Position numbers and translations under genes: made by a program. Below are positions 6,216-7,596 of a DNA stretch of 7,596 nt, in pieces. Below the pieces are notes generated by a model, which was given only the letters and a program-made list of their open reading frames with translations, made no database searches and was not told where the DNA came from. Every line of letters begins with the position of its first letter. Position 1 is the first letter of the stretch. Source of the DNA: Pseudomonadota bacterium (lineage in GTDB: Bacteria; Pseudomonadota; Alphaproteobacteria; Rhizobiales; Xanthobacteraceae); contig JAKAMD010000164.1 of the NCBI GenBank assembly GCA_021823875.1, positions 1 through 7,596 of the forward strand, in the 5' to 3' direction.

Positions 6216-7596
6216 ATGCGGCGCGGGTCGAGGTAGCCGAAGAATCTGTTTGGTCAGCAGCTTCGATGGCCTGGACCAGGCCGACTAGCTCGGGGGTGAT
6301 GCAGATACGATTGCGGCCATCGCGCTTCGCGCCGTACAGGGCTTGATCGGCAAGACTGATCAAGTCGTCACGATCGACGGCGTGCAACGGATATGCGGCA
6401 AGGCCGATCGAGATCGTCAACGGCGGAAGGATCTGGCCATTATGCTCGATGGCTGTTGATTTGATTATTTTTCGCAAGGCTTCGAGACGTTGAAGGGCGG
6501 CAGCGGCGGACATGTCCGGCACGACGATGATGAATTCTTCACCGCCGTAACGGCCGACAATATCCTCGGCGCGCTTCCATTCACGCAGAACCATTCCAAA
6601 CCTGGCAAGGACCGCATCGCCGGCGGCGTGGCCATAGGTATCGTTGAATTGTTTGAAGTGATCCATGTCCAGCATGGCGACCGTCAGGGTTTGACCGCGA
6701 GTGGAGGTACGATGCAGCTCATGCTGGAGCGTCTCGAGCAGGTAGCGGCGATTATAGAGACCGGTCAATTGATCGCGGATCGCCTGATATCGCAGTGTTT
6801 CGCGCAGGCGCAGATTGGAAATGGCGAGCGAAAGGCTTTCGGCCACGGCGGCGTAAAAGGTTTCGCGATCGCTCGATCGGCGATCGCCAAGATTTTGTCC
6901 TTCGTCAATATCGTCCGGAATATGAAGACAGAGCGTTCCAAGTGTTTCGCCATGCGCCGATAATGGCAGGCAGATATGGTGGAAATTCTCGGCCTCGGAC
7001 AAATGGCGGCAAGATGCGATGACGTCGGCGCCGCCGGTCTTATGGGGCTTGCCGCGGCGGACGGCCCAGCATTCGTCCGGCATGTGGCAGGGCTCCAGGT
7101 CAAAAGATTGCCCCCAGGAAACCTTTTTCTCCAGGAGGTTTTGCGAGGCCTTCATGAGAAAGAGCGTGCCTGAAATTCCAGGAAATATGGATTGCCATTG
7201 AGATCCGGCAAAACTCAGCGCCTCATCCAGGTCGTGGCAGGCTTGAAAGAAGTTCACCATTTCGCTGAGCCGGGCCATCTCGGTGCGGCGCGTATTTAGC
7301 CGTGCGACCGTCTGCTTGAGCTCTTGGTTGGTGGCGGCGATCTCATGCGTCCGGTCGTCGATACGATGCTCAAGCTCTTGTTTCGCCCTCAGCAGTTGCT
7401 TCTGGGCGGTAGTCAATTGGCGGTTCTTGATCAGTATCGTTTTCAGAACGAAGAAATACAGGAATGGAAAAACGATAATGACCAATACCGATGAATCGAC
7501 GGTATTGGCGATCAACTCGCTTTGAATGTTGAGGTAATCCAAGGCAACCATGATGGCGAATTCGCCGCAGAAGATTGCGACGGACAGCAACATCAA
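6214..7596 (-). CDS. Membrane-anchored GAF-GGDEF diguanylate cyclase, N-terminus cut by the right window edge
   Basis: The frame is open to the right edge (460 residues visible), so the start may lie outside; residue numbers count from the edge. Two membrane segments are seen at about 2-20 and 36-55, then a coiled coil of about 60-115 rich in Gln/Glu/Leu, a GAF-like domain of about 116-265, and a GGDEF domain of about 270-435. The cyclase domain has DQLTGLYNRRYL (275-286), LDMDHFKQFNDTYGH (309-323), GGEEF (351-355) and the product-inhibition site RAED (342-345), five residues before GGEEF. It should therefore make c-di-GMP from GTP and be feedback inhibited. The GAF domain carries Cys120, Cys170, Cys176, Cys196 and His198 around DECWAVRRGKPH (174-185), suggesting redox or metal sensing by inference. 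No EAL domain follows. The gene is convergent with the hydrolase and ends in the hairpin region. Confidence 0.94.
   Translation of the reverse strand: MMLLSVAIFCGEFAIMVALDYLNIQSELIANTVDSSVLVIIVFPFLYFFVLKTILIKNRQLTTAQKQLLRAKQELEHRIDDRTHEIAATNQELKQTVARLNTRRTEMARLSEMVNFFQACHDLDEALSFAGSQWQSIFPGISGTLFLMKASQNLLEKKVSWGQSFDLEPCHMPDECWAVRRGKPHKTGGADVIASCRHLSEAENFHHICLPLSAHGETLGTLCLHIPDDIDEGQNLGDRRSSDRETFYAAVAESLSLAISNLRLRETLRYQAIRDQLTGLYNRRYLLETLQHELHRTSTRGQTLTVAMLDMDHFKQFNDTYGHAAGDAVLARFGMVLREWKRAEDIVGRYGGEEFIIVVPDMSAAAALQRLEALRKIIKSTAIEHNGQILPPLTISIGLAAYPLHAVDRDDLISLADQALYGAKRDGRNRICITPELVGLVQAIEAADQTDSSATSTRAA

Overview
The window looks like an ordinary chromosomal stretch of a GC-rich alphaproteobacterium, most likely Rhizobiales (Bradyrhizobium / Rhodopseudomonas / Xanthobacteraceae-like). 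The reasons are high GC, a DUF3551 protein and a DUF2147 protein (small exported families common there), a urea-type ABC binding protein, and a GGGTGGGCA...TGCCCACCC hairpin of a kind I recall as dispersed in those genomes. The taxonomy is an inference from gene content. I see no tRNA, rRNA, CRISPR array, transposase, integrase or phage gene.

Layout. Positions 1-600 (+) hold the C-terminal half of a UrtA-type urea/amide-binding protein that enters from the left edge. It converges on a minus-strand run read right to left: an SDR oxidoreductase (3805-3017), a DUF255/YyaL thioredoxin-fold protein (2968-896) and a small DUF3551 exported protein (833-597). The SDR and DUF255 genes are 48 bases apart and may be cotranscribed. 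Further upstream on the same strand is a second unit: a medium-chain dehydrogenase/quinone-oxidoreductase-like protein (5227-4301) followed after 31 bases by an exported DUF2147 protein (4269-3892). This unit ends in the strongest hairpin of the window (3839-3866), so the two minus-strand units are probably transcribed separately. A 213-base divergent region separates the dehydrogenase from a plus-strand exported alpha/beta-hydrolase (5441-6148). That gene converges on a membrane-anchored GAF-GGDEF diguanylate cyclase (6214 to beyond the right edge).

How the genes fit together. No single pathway joins them. Three products are predicted exported (DUF3551, DUF2147, hydrolase), one is an extracytoplasmic binding protein, two are soluble oxidoreductases, one is a DUF255 protein of unclear role, and one makes c-di-GMP. 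The content reads as housekeeping/accessory metabolism rather than a new defence or mobile system. The points most worth checking are the Cys/His-bearing GAF domain of the cyclase, the dispersed-repeat-like terminator, the binding-protein gene with no urtB after it, and the two convergent genes sharing a CTAG stop.
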